Source: Streptomyces sp. NBC_00620 (GTDB lineage: Bacteria; Actinomycetota; Actinomycetes; Streptomycetales; Streptomycetaceae). From it: DNA of 64,000 nt. The stretch's first letter is position 1, and each line of letters begins with the position of its first letter. Location: positions 496,001-560,000 of the forward strand of contig NZ_JAPENY010000002.1 of assembly GCF_026341825.1 (NCBI RefSeq), given 5' to 3'. This document shows, piece by piece, positions 54,468 through 63,343 of this stretch. A model generated the notes under the pieces. It was not told the origin of the DNA. It did not search any database and was given only the letters and a program-made list of their open reading frames with translations. Position numbers and translations under genes: made by a program.

Positions 54468-55232
54468 ATGGCAACGCTTGAAATCCACGACCTGCACGTC
54501 ACCGTCGAGGCCGACAACGCCACGAAGGAGATCCTCAAGGGCGTCGACCTGACCGTGAAGCAGGGCGAGACCCACGCCATCATGGGCCCGAACGGCTCCG
54601 GCAAGTCGACCCTCGCCTACTCGCTCGCGGGCCACCCGAAGTACACGATCACCGGCGGCACCGTCACCCTCGACGGCGAGGACGTCCTGGAGATGTCCGT
54701 CGACGAGCGCGCCCGCGCGGGCCTGTTCCTGGCGATGCAGTACCCGGTCGAGATCCCCGGCGTCTCCGTCTCCAACTTCCTGCGTACGTCCGCCACGGCC
54801 GTCCGCGGCGAGGCCCCCAAGCTGCGTACCTGGGTGAAGGAGGTCCGGGAGGCCATGGAGCGCCTCAACATGGACCCGGCCTTCGCCGAGCGCAACGTGA
54901 ACGAGGGCTTCTCCGGCGGTGAGAAGAAGCGCCACGAGATCCTTCAGCTCGAACTGCTCAAGCCGAAGATCGCGATCCTCGACGAGACCGACTCCGGCCT
55001 GGACGTCGACGCCCTGCGCGTCGTCTCCGAGGGCGTCAACCGCGTCCGTGAGAGCGGCGAGGTGGGCACCCTGCTCATCACCCACTACACGCGCATCCTG
55101 CGCTACATCAAGCCCGACTTCGTCCACGTCTTCTCCGCGGGCCGGATCGTCGAGTCCGGCGGCGCCGAACTCGCCGACAAGCTGGAGAACGAGGGCTACG
55201 AGGCTTACACGAAGGGTGGCGTATCCGCGTGA
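54468..55232 (+). CDS. sufC: Fe-S cluster assembly ATPase SufC
   Basis: SufC is the ABC-type ATPase that drives conformational change in the SufBCD scaffold. The 254-residue protein has Walker A GPNGSGKST, signature FSGGEKKRHEIL, and Walker B IAILDETDSGLDVDAL. It has a GAGG site before ATG 54468 and overlaps sufS by four bases. Confidence 0.98.
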   Translation: MATLEIHDLHVTVEADNATKEILKGVDLTVKQGETHAIMGPNGSGKSTLAYSLAGHPKYTITGGTVTLDGEDVLEMSVDERARAGLFLAMQYPVEIPGVSVSNFLRTSATAVRGEAPKLRTWVKEVREAMERLNMDPAFAERNVNEGFSGGEKKRHEILQLELLKPKIAILDETDSGLDVDALRVVSEGVNRVRESGEVGTLLITHYTRILRYIKPDFVHVFSAGRIVESGGAELADKLENEGYEAYTKGGVSA

Positions 55233-56485
55233 CGCAGCTGCCGGGCCTCCTCGACACCGAGGCGATCCGCAAGGACTTCCCCATCCTGGACCGCCAGGTC
55301 CACGACGGTAAGAAGCTCGTGTACCTGGACAACGCGGCGACTTCGCAGAAGCCGCGCCAGGTGCTGGACGCCCTGAACGAGTACTACGAGCGGTACAACG
55401 CCAACGTCCACCGCGGTGTGCATGTGCTCGCGGAGGAGGCCACGGCGCTGTACGAGGGTGCGCGCGACAAGGTCGCCGCGTTCATCAACGCGCCGAGCCG
55501 CGACGAGGTGATCTTCACCAAGAACGCCTCCGAGTCGCTCAACCTCGTGGCCAACATGCTCGGCTGGGCCGATGAGCCCTACCGGGTCGACCACGAGACC
55601 GAGATCGTCATCACGGAGATGGAGCACCACTCCAACATCGTGCCGTGGCAGCTGCTCTCGCAGCGCACGGGCGCGAAGCTGAAGTGGTTCGGCCTCACCG
55701 ACGACGGCCGCCTCGACCTCTCGAACATCAACGAGATCATCACCGAGAAGACGAAGATCGTCTCCTTCGTGCTCGTGTCGAACATCCTGGGCACCGTGAA
55801 CCCGGTCGAGGCGATAGTGCGCCGGGCGCAGGAGGTCGGGGCCCTGGTCCTGATCGACGCCTCGCAGGCCGCACCGCACATGCCGCTGGACGTACAGGCC
55901 CTCCAGGCCGACTTCGTGGCCTTCACCGGCCACAAGATGTGCGGCCCGACGGGCATCGGCGTCCTCTGGGGCCGTCAGGAGCTGCTCGAGGACCTGCCGC
56001 CGTTCCTGGGCGGCGGCGAGATGATCGAGACCGTGTCGATGCACTCGTCGACGTACGCTCCGGCCCCGCACAAGTTCGAGGCGGGCACGCCCCCGATCGC
56101 CCAGGCGGTCGGTCTCGGTGCGGCGATCGACTACCTGTCCGCGATCGGCATGGACAAGATCCTCGCCCATGAGCACGCGCTCACCGAGTACGCGGTGAAG
56201 CGGCTCCTGGAGGTCCCCGACCTGCGGATCATCGGCCCGACGACGGCCGAGGACCGCGGCGCCGCGATCTCGTTCACGCTCGGTGACATCCACCCGCACG
56301 ACGTGGGCCAGGTCCTCGACGAGCAGGGCATCGCCGTCCGGGTCGGACACCACTGCGCACGGCCGGTCTGCCTGCGGTACGGAATTCCTGCGACCACACG
56401 AGCGTCGTTCTATCTGTACTCCACGCCGACCGAGGTCGACGCACTGGTCGACGGGCTGGAGCACGTACGGAACTTCTTCGGCTGA
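55229..56485 (+). CDS. sufS: Cysteine desulfurase SufS
   Basis: SufS is a PLP enzyme that takes sulfur from cysteine and passes it to SufU. The 418-residue protein has the PLP Lys in FTGHKMCGPTGIGVLWG, the active-site loop RVGHHCARPVC with the persulfide Cys, and group II length. The GTG at 55229 overlaps sufC (GTGA). Confidence 0.97.
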   Translation: MTQLPGLLDTEAIRKDFPILDRQVHDGKKLVYLDNAATSQKPRQVLDALNEYYERYNANVHRGVHVLAEEATALYEGARDKVAAFINAPSRDEVIFTKNASESLNLVANMLGWADEPYRVDHETEIVITEMEHHSNIVPWQLLSQRTGAKLKWFGLTDDGRLDLSNINEIITEKTKIVSFVLVSNILGTVNPVEAIVRRAQEVGALVLIDASQAAPHMPLDVQALQADFVAFTGHKMCGPTGIGVLWGRQELLEDLPPFLGGGEMIETVSMHSSTYAPAPHKFEAGTPPIAQAVGLGAAIDYLSAIGMDKILAHEHALTEYAVKRLLEVPDLRIIGPTTAEDRGAAISFTLGDIHPHDVGQVLDEQGIAVRVGHHCARPVCLRYGIPATTRASFYLYSTPTEVDALVDGLEHVRNFFG

Positions 56486-56500
56486 GGAGCTGGCTGAGTC

Positions 56501-56968
56501 GTGAAGCTTGATTCGATGTACCAGGAAGTCATCCTGGACCACTACAAGCACCCGCACGGGCGCGGTCTGAGGGATGGCGACGCCGAGGTGCACCACGTCA
56601 ATCCCACGTGCGGGGACGAGATCACGTTGCGCGTGAAGTACGACGGCGAACGGATCGCGGACATCTCGTACGAGGGGCAGGGCTGCTCCATCAGCCAGGC
56701 CTCGGCCTCCGTGCTGAACGAGCTGCTGGTCGGCAAGGACCTGGCCGACGCGCAGAAGACCCAGGAGACCTTCCTGGAGCTGATGCAGTCCAAGGGCCGG
56801 ATCGAGCCGGACGAGGCGATGGAGGAGGTGCTGGAGGACGCGGTCGCGTTCGCCGGTGTCTCCAAGTACCCGGCCCGGGTGAAGTGCGCGCTGCTCAGCT
56901 GGATGGCGTGGAAGGATGCGACGGCCCAGGCACTGGGATCGGACGCCGCCGAAAGGAAGACGGCATGA
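56501..56968 (+). CDS. sufU: Sulfur-transfer protein SufU
   Basis: SufU is a zinc-containing IscU-like protein which accepts persulfide from SufS in Gram-positive bacteria. The 155-residue protein has the three Cys of the family (NPTCGDEI, GQGCSISQAS, ARVKCALLSW), the SufU-specific insert before the last Cys, and MYQEVILDHYKHP at the start. The start GTG 56501 lies 15 bases after sufS. It overlaps sufT by ATGA. Confidence 0.96.
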   Translation: MKLDSMYQEVILDHYKHPHGRGLRDGDAEVHHVNPTCGDEITLRVKYDGERIADISYEGQGCSISQASASVLNELLVGKDLADAQKTQETFLELMQSKGRIEPDEAMEEVLEDAVAFAGVSKYPARVKCALLSWMAWKDATAQALGSDAAERKTA

Positions 56969-57297
56969 GCGAGACCATCGAGATGAAGCCGGCCTCTGAG
57001 GAAGAGGTCCGTGAGGCGCTGTACGACGTCGTCGACCCCGAGCTGGGTATCGACGTCGTCAACCTCGGCCTCATCTACGGCATCCACATCGACGACGCGA
57101 ACATCGCGACGATCGACATGACCCTGACGTCCGCGGCCTGCCCGCTGACCGATGTCATCGAGGACCAGGCCAAGTCCGCCACGGACGGCATCGTCAACGA
57201 GCTGCGCATCAACTGGGTCTGGATGCCGCCGTGGGGTCCGGACAAGATCACGGACGACGGGCGCGAGCAGCTTCGGGCGCTCGGGTTCAACGTCTGA
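56965..57297 (+). CDS. sufT: SufT, MIP18/DUF59-family Fe-S maturation factor
   Basis: SufT-like proteins help mature Fe-S proteins. The 110-residue product has the DUF59 core VVDPELGIDVVNLGLIYG and LTSAACPLTDVIEDQ with the conserved Cys. It is the last gene of the suf operon, overlaps sufU by four bases and is followed by a terminator. The phenylacetate PaaD group is related, but the context favours SufT. Confidence 0.94.
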   Translation: MSETIEMKPASEEEVREALYDVVDPELGIDVVNLGLIYGIHIDDANIATIDMTLTSAACPLTDVIEDQAKSATDGIVNELRINWVWMPPWGPDKITDDGREQLRALGFNV

Positions 57298-57331
57298 GTT
57301 CCGCGTACCTCTGAGCTCCGCGTGTACGTGT

Positions 57332-57360
57332 GTGGCCCCCGGCAGTGCGCCGGGGGCCAC
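57332..57360. terminator. Bidirectional terminator after the suf operon
   Basis: A perfect 12-bp stem (57332-57343 with 57349-57360) closes a five-base loop between the converging sufT and AbfB-domain genes. Confidence 0.87.
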
Positions 57361-57395
57361 AGCTGTTTCCGGGGCTCAGCTCCGGTCTTCCGGGC

Positions 57396-58370
57396 TCAGC
57401 TCCAGTTCCCCAAGCCCTTCACCAGCCGGAACGTCCAGTCCTCGCGGTCGTCACGGTCGTGCCGGTGGTTGTCGCGTCCGTCCAGAGCGTCCAGGCGCAG
57501 CTGGAAGTCGTCGTGGTGCAGGTAGCGGCCCGGATAGTTGACCGACTCCAGCATGATCGCGCCGGAGGACGACGTCGGCCGGGGACAGAAGGTCGCATCC
57601 TTCTTGAAAAGGTCGGAGCCGTTGTTGTGCTCGGCGCGCAGGACGAATTCGCGGTGGCGGAGGTAGTTGCCGGCGACGGTGACGAAGGAGTAGCAGGAGG
57701 GGTCCGCGAGTCCCTTGACCCGCTTGAAGCTCGAGTTCTGCTTGGCCGCGGCCGAACTCTGGGAACTCACCTGGTCGAGCTGCACGACGCTGTTGCTCAC
57801 GCGCCAGTACCGGTCGGGGTAGTTGACCGACTGGACCGACGTCAGCGCGGAGGCGGTCGCGGAAGCGGAGGGCTTGCTCGACGCGGTGGGCTTCGGCGCC
57901 GGGGTGACGGGCTTGTTGTCGGACCCCTGTCCCGAGGGCTTCGGCGAGGCGGCGGGCGCAGGGGAGGACAAGCCGGTCTTGCCGCTCGGTGCCACGGCGG
58001 CCTCGGTGGCCGCGGCGGAGACACCGGGTATGAACGGGACGTCCGTGTCGGAGGCGGGCCGGTTCGCCCGTTCTTGTGACGGCGCGTCAGTACCACTGTC
58101 CAGTACGGCGATCGCGGTGGCGGTGGCGATGAGAACCGCTATGGCGAGCCCGCCGGCCAGCCACAGTCGCCGGGTGCCCGGCAGCCGGGCCTCCTCCGGG
58201 GCCTCATCGGGCTCCCAGGGCATCGGGATCCTTGCGAAGGGCGGCATCTCCGCCGGGTAGGGGGCGCCTTGCGGGGTGGGACTCCAAGCGGCGATCTCCG
58301 TTGAGGGGATGGGTCTCTCCTCGGAGCCGGCGGGCTGGTCGGGCCCGGGCTCCGGGTTCTTTTCTGGCAT
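57396..58370 (-). CDS. Membrane-anchored AbfB-domain (sugar-binding) protein
   Basis: This 324-residue protein has a Pro-rich cytoplasmic start, one membrane segment (about residues 68-90; WLAGGLAIAVLIATATAIAV), a Ser/Pro/Thr/Lys-rich extracellular stalk (about 95-185), and a C-terminal beta-trefoil like the arabinose-binding AbfB domain (SVNYPDRYWRVSN, VAGNYLRHREFVLRAEH, SVNYPGRYLHHDDFQLRLD). The ATG at 58370 has a perfect GGAGGA site. It lacks a catalytic domain, so it likely binds arabinan-type surface or environmental polysaccharide. It diverges from the sulfotransferase gene. Confidence 0.85.
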   Translation of the reverse strand: MPEKNPEPGPDQPAGSEERPIPSTEIAAWSPTPQGAPYPAEMPPFARIPMPWEPDEAPEEARLPGTRRLWLAGGLAIAVLIATATAIAVLDSGTDAPSQERANRPASDTDVPFIPGVSAAATEAAVAPSGKTGLSSPAPAASPKPSGQGSDNKPVTPAPKPTASSKPSASATASALTSVQSVNYPDRYWRVSNSVVQLDQVSSQSSAAAKQNSSFKRVKGLADPSCYSFVTVAGNYLRHREFVLRAEHNNGSDLFKKDATFCPRPTSSSGAIMLESVNYPGRYLHHDDFQLRLDALDGRDNHRHDRDDREDWTFRLVKGLGNWS

Positions 58371-58661
58371 GCGCGTTCCTCCAGCGTCGCCCATGGCGAA
58401 CGCGGATTCGTCTTCTGGTCTGAGCCAGGAGCTTCTGGTCTTGGCACAAGAGAGGGGCGCAGGCACGTGAACGGCGGTAACCGTGGGGAACACGTGCGCG
58501 ACTGGTGAAACAGTAGTGGACCGGATGGGCTCCGAGCAGCCGTTTCCCCCAGTGATCCAGCGGAATTCCCGGCCCCGCCGCGCGCGGGGACGGTGTGCGG
58601 CGACGGCCCCCGGCGCCCCGGAGTTCACACGGCATTCTCAGCGCCGTCCCAGGCAGGGCTC

Positions 58662-59693
58662 ATGGCGGCGCGACAGCGTGGAGTCGTGCCTGCTTCTGTA
58701 CGACCCGTCTTCGTCCTCGGCTGTCCTCGCTCGGGGACCACACTTCTGCAGCTCATGCTGCACGAGCACCCGCGGATCGCGCTGCCGCCCGAGACGCGTT
58801 TCGTGCTGCCCGCGTACGAAGGGCGGCTGGGTTTCGGGGATCTGCGGGAGCGGGGCAACCGGGCCGGGCTCGCACAGTGGATCACGGGGCGCAAGGAGAC
58901 GCGGTTCCACGAGCTGGGGGTGGACGCCGGACGCGTGGCCGAGCGGATCACCGAGGGGCCGCCGACGCTCGGGTCGGCGCTGGGCATCGTGCTCAGGGCG
59001 TACGCCGAGGAGCACGGCAAGGTGCGCTGGGGCGACAAGCGGCCCGCGTACGCCCTCCATGTGCCGGAGATACTGCGGCTGTTTCCCGACGCGCAGTTCA
59101 TCCACCTCGTCCGGGACGGACGGGACTGTGTCGCCTCGCTGCTCGGCATGCCCTGGTGGCATCGAGGCTTCCACGAGGCCGTGGCCACCTGGGCCCAGGT
59201 CATGGACACCACGCGGACGTACGCACGGAAACTGGGCCCCGGCAGCTGGCACGAGCTGCGCTTCGAGGACCTCGTGGCCGACCCCGAGGGACAACTCCGC
59301 GGAGTGTGCGGGTACTTGGGGGAGGAGTACGCCCCCGAGATGCGTGAGCCGTACCGGGTCGCCGAGGTGGCGGTGCCCGCCCGCAAGACCTGGCACCGCC
59401 GTACGCACGGCGCCCTGGACAGCTCGCGGGCGGGAAGCTGGACCACCCGGCTGACACCGGCTCAGATCCGGTTGTGCGACGACGTGTTGGGCGACCGGCT
59501 CACCTCGTACGGCTACGAGCTCGCCGGAGCCGTCCGCCCCGACCCGGCCGAACTGCTGCGCTACCGGCGGGTGGAGATGCTGCGACGGGCCGCCCACGCC
59601 AAGCGGCGGATGTCCGACCGCCTGGCGCGGGTGCGTGAACCGGGGCCCGTGGCCTGTCGGTTGACGGCCACCACCTCGGAGTTCAGGGCCTGA
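58662..59693 (+). CDS. Sulfotransferase-family protein
   Basis: The 343-residue protein has the PAPS-binding loop GCPRSGTTLLQ (residues 20-30) and the 3'-phosphate segment FIHLVRDGRDCVASL (about 145-159). It should transfer sulfate from PAPS to a hydroxyl or amine acceptor. The ATG at 58662 follows AGGCAGGG; an upstream ATG at 58593 is less likely because its added residues lack conservation. The acceptor is unknown, and neighbours do not indicate a pathway. Confidence 0.87.
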   Translation: MAARQRGVVPASVRPVFVLGCPRSGTTLLQLMLHEHPRIALPPETRFVLPAYEGRLGFGDLRERGNRAGLAQWITGRKETRFHELGVDAGRVAERITEGPPTLGSALGIVLRAYAEEHGKVRWGDKRPAYALHVPEILRLFPDAQFIHLVRDGRDCVASLLGMPWWHRGFHEAVATWAQVMDTTRTYARKLGPGSWHELRFEDLVADPEGQLRGVCGYLGEEYAPEMREPYRVAEVAVPARKTWHRRTHGALDSSRAGSWTTRLTPAQIRLCDDVLGDRLTSYGYELAGAVRPDPAELLRYRRVEMLRRAAHAKRRMSDRLARVREPGPVACRLTATTSEFRA

Positions 59694-59696
59694 TCG

Positions 59697-61496
59697 TTAG
59701 GGAGTGATCCGGACGACCTGCGGGTCGTGGTCGCTGGTCTGGTCCGGGAACTCGCTGTTGATGTGGACGATGTCGTAGTCGTACGACGTGATGGCGGAGC
59801 TGACCAGAGTGTGGTCGAGGACCTGAGAGTTGCCGTCGTAGACGTAGGTGTACTGCTGCGAAGCGGGCAGGGTGTCCACCAGGTCGGTCAGTACCCCGCC
59901 CTCGAGGGTCGAGACGGTGGTGGAGAACTGGTAGTCGTTCAGGTCGCCGAGCACGATCACGTTCGCCGTGGACTGGGCGGCGAGGATCGAGTCGGTGAAG
60001 GAGTTGACCTGCGCGGCCTGACTGGTGCGCTGGGTCTCCGAGGCGCGGGCCGGATCCTGGTGCTGGCTGTGCAGTGAGTAGTCCTCGCCCTTCGACACGA
60101 AGTGGTTGGCGATCAGGAAGAACTTCTCGCCGCCGAAGGTGAATTCGGCGGCCAGCGGCTTGCGGCTGGCCGACCAGGCCGAGTTGGAGGGCGCGATCCG
60201 GCCCGGGTTGTAGGTCAGCTGGGCCACACCGCCGCTGGTGGTCACCGAGTTCGCGGTGGTGGCCGTCGCGCTGCCGCGGGCGGTGAAGCCCACGCGTGCC
60301 GGGTTGTAGAGGAAGACCTGCCGGATGTTGCCGCCGGTCTCACCGCCGTCGGCGTCGTTCGTCGGGTTGATCTGCGTGTACGAGTACGTGGGGCCGCCGG
60401 CGGCCGTGATCGCGGAGATCAGCGTGGACAGGGTGGTGGTGGCCGAGACCGTACCGTCGTCGGTCGCGCCGTTGTTGTCCTGGACCTCCTCCAGGGCCAC
60501 GATGTCGGGCGACTTGAGGTTGCCCACGATGCCCGAGGCGAGCGCCGTGAACTTCGAGGCGGCGTCGGTCGGGTCGAGGTTCTCCACGTTGTACGTCGCC
60601 ACGGAGAGCTGGCTCGTCGACTGCGTGGCCGTCGTCTCCTTGGCGAGACCGCCCGAGGTCACCGTGCCGAGTGTGGTGGCCTGGAGGGTGTAACCGCCGT
60701 ACGCGATGTAGTCGAGCGGCCCGGTCGCCCCGGAGAGCGTGTCGCCCACCGTCGCCGTCGGGAAGGTCGACGACAGCAGCGTGCCGATCTGGACGCGCCC
60801 CGAGTTCTGGCTGCTGTACGAGGAGTAGAGCGAGCCGCCGCGCGCCGAAGTCACCTGCGTGGGCTTCACGTTCACCCACAGCTCGGCGTACTCGTTGCTC
60901 GCGCCGACGACCGGCGCGCTGCCCACCGCGACGCGCATGCCCTCCAGGGACTCGTAGTAGTCCAGGGCGTACGTCGTCGGGGCGAGCGTGAAGGAGTTGA
61001 TGGAGCCGCCGCTGTTGGTGCGCGTGTAGGTGGCGGGAACCGTCGCGTTACTGATGGTCGTGGCCGAAGGCAGTGTGTTCCCGGTGGAGTTGGTGGTCCA
61101 GGTGGCGCCGGAGATCTCGGTGAGCGACTGGCTGCCGTTGGCCGAGCCGGGGTAGTACTCGGCGGCCGTGCCGGTGACCGTGACGCTGTTGCCCACCGTG
61201 GTGCTCGGCGTCGTCGAACCCCGGTAGACGAAGACCGCGTCGCTGGTCGCCGCGTTCCCGTCACCGCTCGCGCTCTGGATCCAGAAGCCGCGCGAGGAGC
61301 CGGTGGAGCGGATCGCGGTGACGATGCCGGTGGTGGTGACCGAGGTGCCGTTGTACGGGGAGATCCGGGTCGAGCCCTGGAGGGCGGAGATCGTGACGGT
61401 GGCCGCGTGCGCCGGGTGGGGGAGGGCGACGAGCGCCCCCGACGCGATGAGAGCGGCTGCCATGGCGCGAGCGCCGAGCCCGAGTGTTCTGTCCAT
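59697..61496 (-). CDS. Secreted endonuclease/exonuclease/phosphatase-family nuclease
   Basis: This 599-residue protein has a Sec signal peptide (cleavage near HAA, residue 31), an OB-fold-like N-terminal region (IRSTGSSRGFWIQSA), and a C-terminal EEP catalytic domain with ATYNVENLDP, DIVALEEVQDNNGA, the LGDLNDYQ segment and the final SDHDPQ His-Asp. It belongs to the ExeM/NucH type of extracellular DNases and related phosphatases. The ATG at 61496 has a GAAGGGA site. It has no partner gene, and it converges on the sulfotransferase with only three bases between. Confidence 0.93.
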   Translation of the reverse strand: MDRTLGLGARAMAAALIASGALVALPHPAHAATVTISALQGSTRISPYNGTSVTTTGIVTAIRSTGSSRGFWIQSASGDGNAATSDAVFVYRGSTTPSTTVGNSVTVTGTAAEYYPGSANGSQSLTEISGATWTTNSTGNTLPSATTISNATVPATYTRTNSGGSINSFTLAPTTYALDYYESLEGMRVAVGSAPVVGASNEYAELWVNVKPTQVTSARGGSLYSSYSSQNSGRVQIGTLLSSTFPTATVGDTLSGATGPLDYIAYGGYTLQATTLGTVTSGGLAKETTATQSTSQLSVATYNVENLDPTDAASKFTALASGIVGNLKSPDIVALEEVQDNNGATDDGTVSATTTLSTLISAITAAGGPTYSYTQINPTNDADGGETGGNIRQVFLYNPARVGFTARGSATATTANSVTTSGGVAQLTYNPGRIAPSNSAWSASRKPLAAEFTFGGEKFFLIANHFVSKGEDYSLHSQHQDPARASETQRTSQAAQVNSFTDSILAAQSTANVIVLGDLNDYQFSTTVSTLEGGVLTDLVDTLPASQQYTYVYDGNSQVLDHTLVSSAITSYDYDIVHINSEFPDQTSDHDPQVVRITP

Positions 61497-61770
61497 GTGC
61501 GTCCCTTCAACGAGCGGAAGAGCGGGGCGAGTTGGTGCATGGACGTGCGTGACTGCTTGCTTGACCGGTCGCGCAGATTTCTAAGGGCTGCGTGTTACCA
61601 ACCGATGTACGGACGGTGTTCTACCCGTGTCGTCTACGCGCGTCAATCGTGGTGAGTGGAAATCCGTCCGGAATGTCGAGCGGGGCTGTGAGCTGGCTGT
61701 TCGTCCGCTGTGGGTGCGGCGCGGCGGGCCCTGAGAGGTCCTGGCCGGCCGAGACCCGTTGACGGCCTTT
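61497..61770. other. Divergent region between the nuclease and SMR genes
   Basis: Together with the repeats that follow, this 312-bp gap must hold the promoters of both genes. A TTGACG box at 61759-61764 is a likely -35 for the SMR gene. No gene or other clear structure is seen. Confidence 0.4.
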
Positions 61771-61810
61771 GTGTACGGTCGTACGCATCGATGTGTACAC
61801 TCGTACGCAT
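61771..61810 (+). promoter_or_regulatory. Tandem 22-bp repeats at the SMR promoter, likely TetR operator
   Basis: GTGTACGGTCGTACGCAT (61771-61788) recurs as GTGTACACTCGTACGCAT (61793-61810), period 22; the second copy runs into the ATG. Each contains short palindromes (GTGTACAC at 61793-61800). With TTGACG at 61759, the first copy covers the -10 position, as expected for repressor sites of the TetR protein encoded next to the pump. Confidence 0.7.
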
Positions 61811-62129
61811 GGGATACATACTGCTCGCCGGAGCCATTGCCGCGGAGGTGGCCGCGACCACGGCCATGAAGTACAGCGACGGCTTCAGCAAGCTGTGGCC
61901 GTCGCTGGTGACCGTCCTCGGATACGTCATCGCCTTCGCCCTGCTCGCACAGACTTTGAAGACCGTCTCGGTCGGCACGGCCTACGCGATCTGGGCCGGG
62001 GCCGGGACCGCCGTCATCGCCGCGATCGGCATGATGTTCCTCGGCGAGGGGCTCAGCGCCGCGAAGCTCGGCGGGATCGCGCTGATCATCGGCGGGGTCG
62101 TGCTGCTGAACCTCGGCGGGGCGCACTGA
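61809..62129 (+). CDS. SMR-family multidrug efflux protein
   Basis: The 106-residue protein has four transmembrane helices and the essential Glu13 (AIAAEVAATTAMK), equivalent to EmrE Glu14, plus YAIWAGAGTA in helix 3. Such proteins exchange protons for quaternary ammonium compounds and related cations. The ATG at 61809 matches the family start MGYILL. It is translationally coupled (TGATG) to a TetR regulator gene, which probably represses it. Confidence 0.94.
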   Translation: MGYILLAGAIAAEVAATTAMKYSDGFSKLWPSLVTVLGYVIAFALLAQTLKTVSVGTAYAIWAGAGTAVIAAIGMMFLGEGLSAAKLGGIALIIGGVVLLNLGGAH

Positions 62130-62674
62130 TGGCGCGCCGGTACGACCCCGAGCGGCGCCAGCGGATCATCGACGCGGCGATCCGGGTCGTGGGCGCCAAG
62201 GGCATCGCCGGGCTGAGCCACCGCTCCGTCGCCGCCGAGGCCGATGTGCCGCTCGGCTCCACCACGTACCACTTCAAGACCCTCGACGAGCTCATGGTCG
62301 CCGCGCTCCGCCAGGCGAACGAGGGCTTCGCCAAGGTGGTCGCCGCGCGCGGCGCCTTCGAGGACACCCGGGCCGACGTGGCCGGTGAACTCGCGGCGCT
62401 GATCGGCGAGTGGCTCGCGGGCGAGCGTACGGGTGTGGAGCTGGAGTACGAGCTCTATCTGGCGGCACTGCGCCGCCCCGCCCTGCGTCCCGTCGCCGCC
62501 GAATGGGCCCAGGGCCTCGCCGAGCCTCTCGCCCGGCGCACCGACCCCCTCACCGCTCGGGCGCTCGTCGCCCTGGTGGACGGGATCTGTCTGCAGGTGC
62601 TGCTGACGGGGACGGCGTACGACGAGGGGTACGCGCGGACGGTGCTGGCGCGGATCGTCGACGCGGGGGCGTGA
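62129..62674 (+). CDS. TetR-family repressor of the SMR pump
   Basis: This 181-residue protein has an N-terminal HTH (IRVVGAKGIAGLSHRSVAAE, residues about 18-37, then STTYHF) and a C-terminal ligand-binding domain. The ATG at 62129 overlaps the SMR stop. The direct repeats upstream of the pump gene are the likely operator. Induction by pump substrates is expected from analogous QacR-type pairs. Confidence 0.93.
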   Translation: MARRYDPERRQRIIDAAIRVVGAKGIAGLSHRSVAAEADVPLGSTTYHFKTLDELMVAALRQANEGFAKVVAARGAFEDTRADVAGELAALIGEWLAGERTGVELEYELYLAALRRPALRPVAAEWAQGLAEPLARRTDPLTARALVALVDGICLQVLLTGTAYDEGYARTVLARIVDAGA

Positions 62675-62708
62675 ACCCTTTTCGCGTCCGCGGGGAACAG
62701 CGGGTGAC

Positions 62709-63341
62709 ATGCTCACCCCGACCACGCCCACGGAGGCCACCGACTTGACCGGACCACCAGATCCAGACGCCTCCCAGGACGCCGAGGTCGTTGCCCAGTC
62801 GCTGGAAGAACCCGAACTCTTCGCGCGCCTCTACGACCGGTACGCCCCCGACATCCACCGTTACGCGACGCGCCGCCTCGGTGCGGGCGCCGCCGACGAC
62901 ATCACCGCGGAGACGTTCCTCATCGCCTTCCGCACCCGCGTCCGTTACGACACCGACCGTCCCAACGCCCGGCCCTGGCTCTACGGCATCGCGGGCAACC
63001 TCATCGGCAAGCAGCGCCGAGCCGAGGTGCGGGCCCTGCGGGCGCTGGCCCGCACCGGGCACGACCCGGTCGCCGAGTCCTGGGCCGAGCGTGCCGACGC
63101 CCGGGTCACCGCACAGTCGGCGCACGCCCCACTCGCCGGGGCGCTGGTCGGTCTGTCCGCCGGTGACCGGCACGTGCTGCTGCTCGTGGCCTGGGCGGAT
63201 CTGACGTACACCGAGGTCGCCGAGGCGCTCGGCATCCCCGTCGGCACCGTCCGCTCCCGGCTCAACCGGGCCCGCCGCAAGGTCCGTTCGGCGCTCGGCG
63301 CCGACCCCGCATTCACGCTGGACACCACGGAGGTGGTCTGA
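62709..63341 (+). CDS. ECF-type RNA polymerase sigma factor
   Basis: The 210-residue protein has sigma region 2 (ELFARLYDRYAPDIHRYA, then DDITAETFLIAF) and region 4 (YTEVAEALGIPVGTVRSRLN). It follows the TetR gene by 34 bp and is followed immediately (2 bp) by a CU044_5270-family gene, a common sigma-linked partner. It is probably controlled by that membrane partner. ATG 62709 is the first plausible start. Confidence 0.93.
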   Translation: MLTPTTPTEATDLTGPPDPDASQDAEVVAQSLEEPELFARLYDRYAPDIHRYATRRLGAGAADDITAETFLIAFRTRVRYDTDRPNARPWLYGIAGNLIGKQRRAEVRALRALARTGHDPVAESWAERADARVTAQSAHAPLAGALVGLSAGDRHVLLLVAWADLTYTEVAEALGIPVGTVRSRLNRARRKVRSALGADPAFTLDTTEVV

Positions 63342-63343
63342 CC

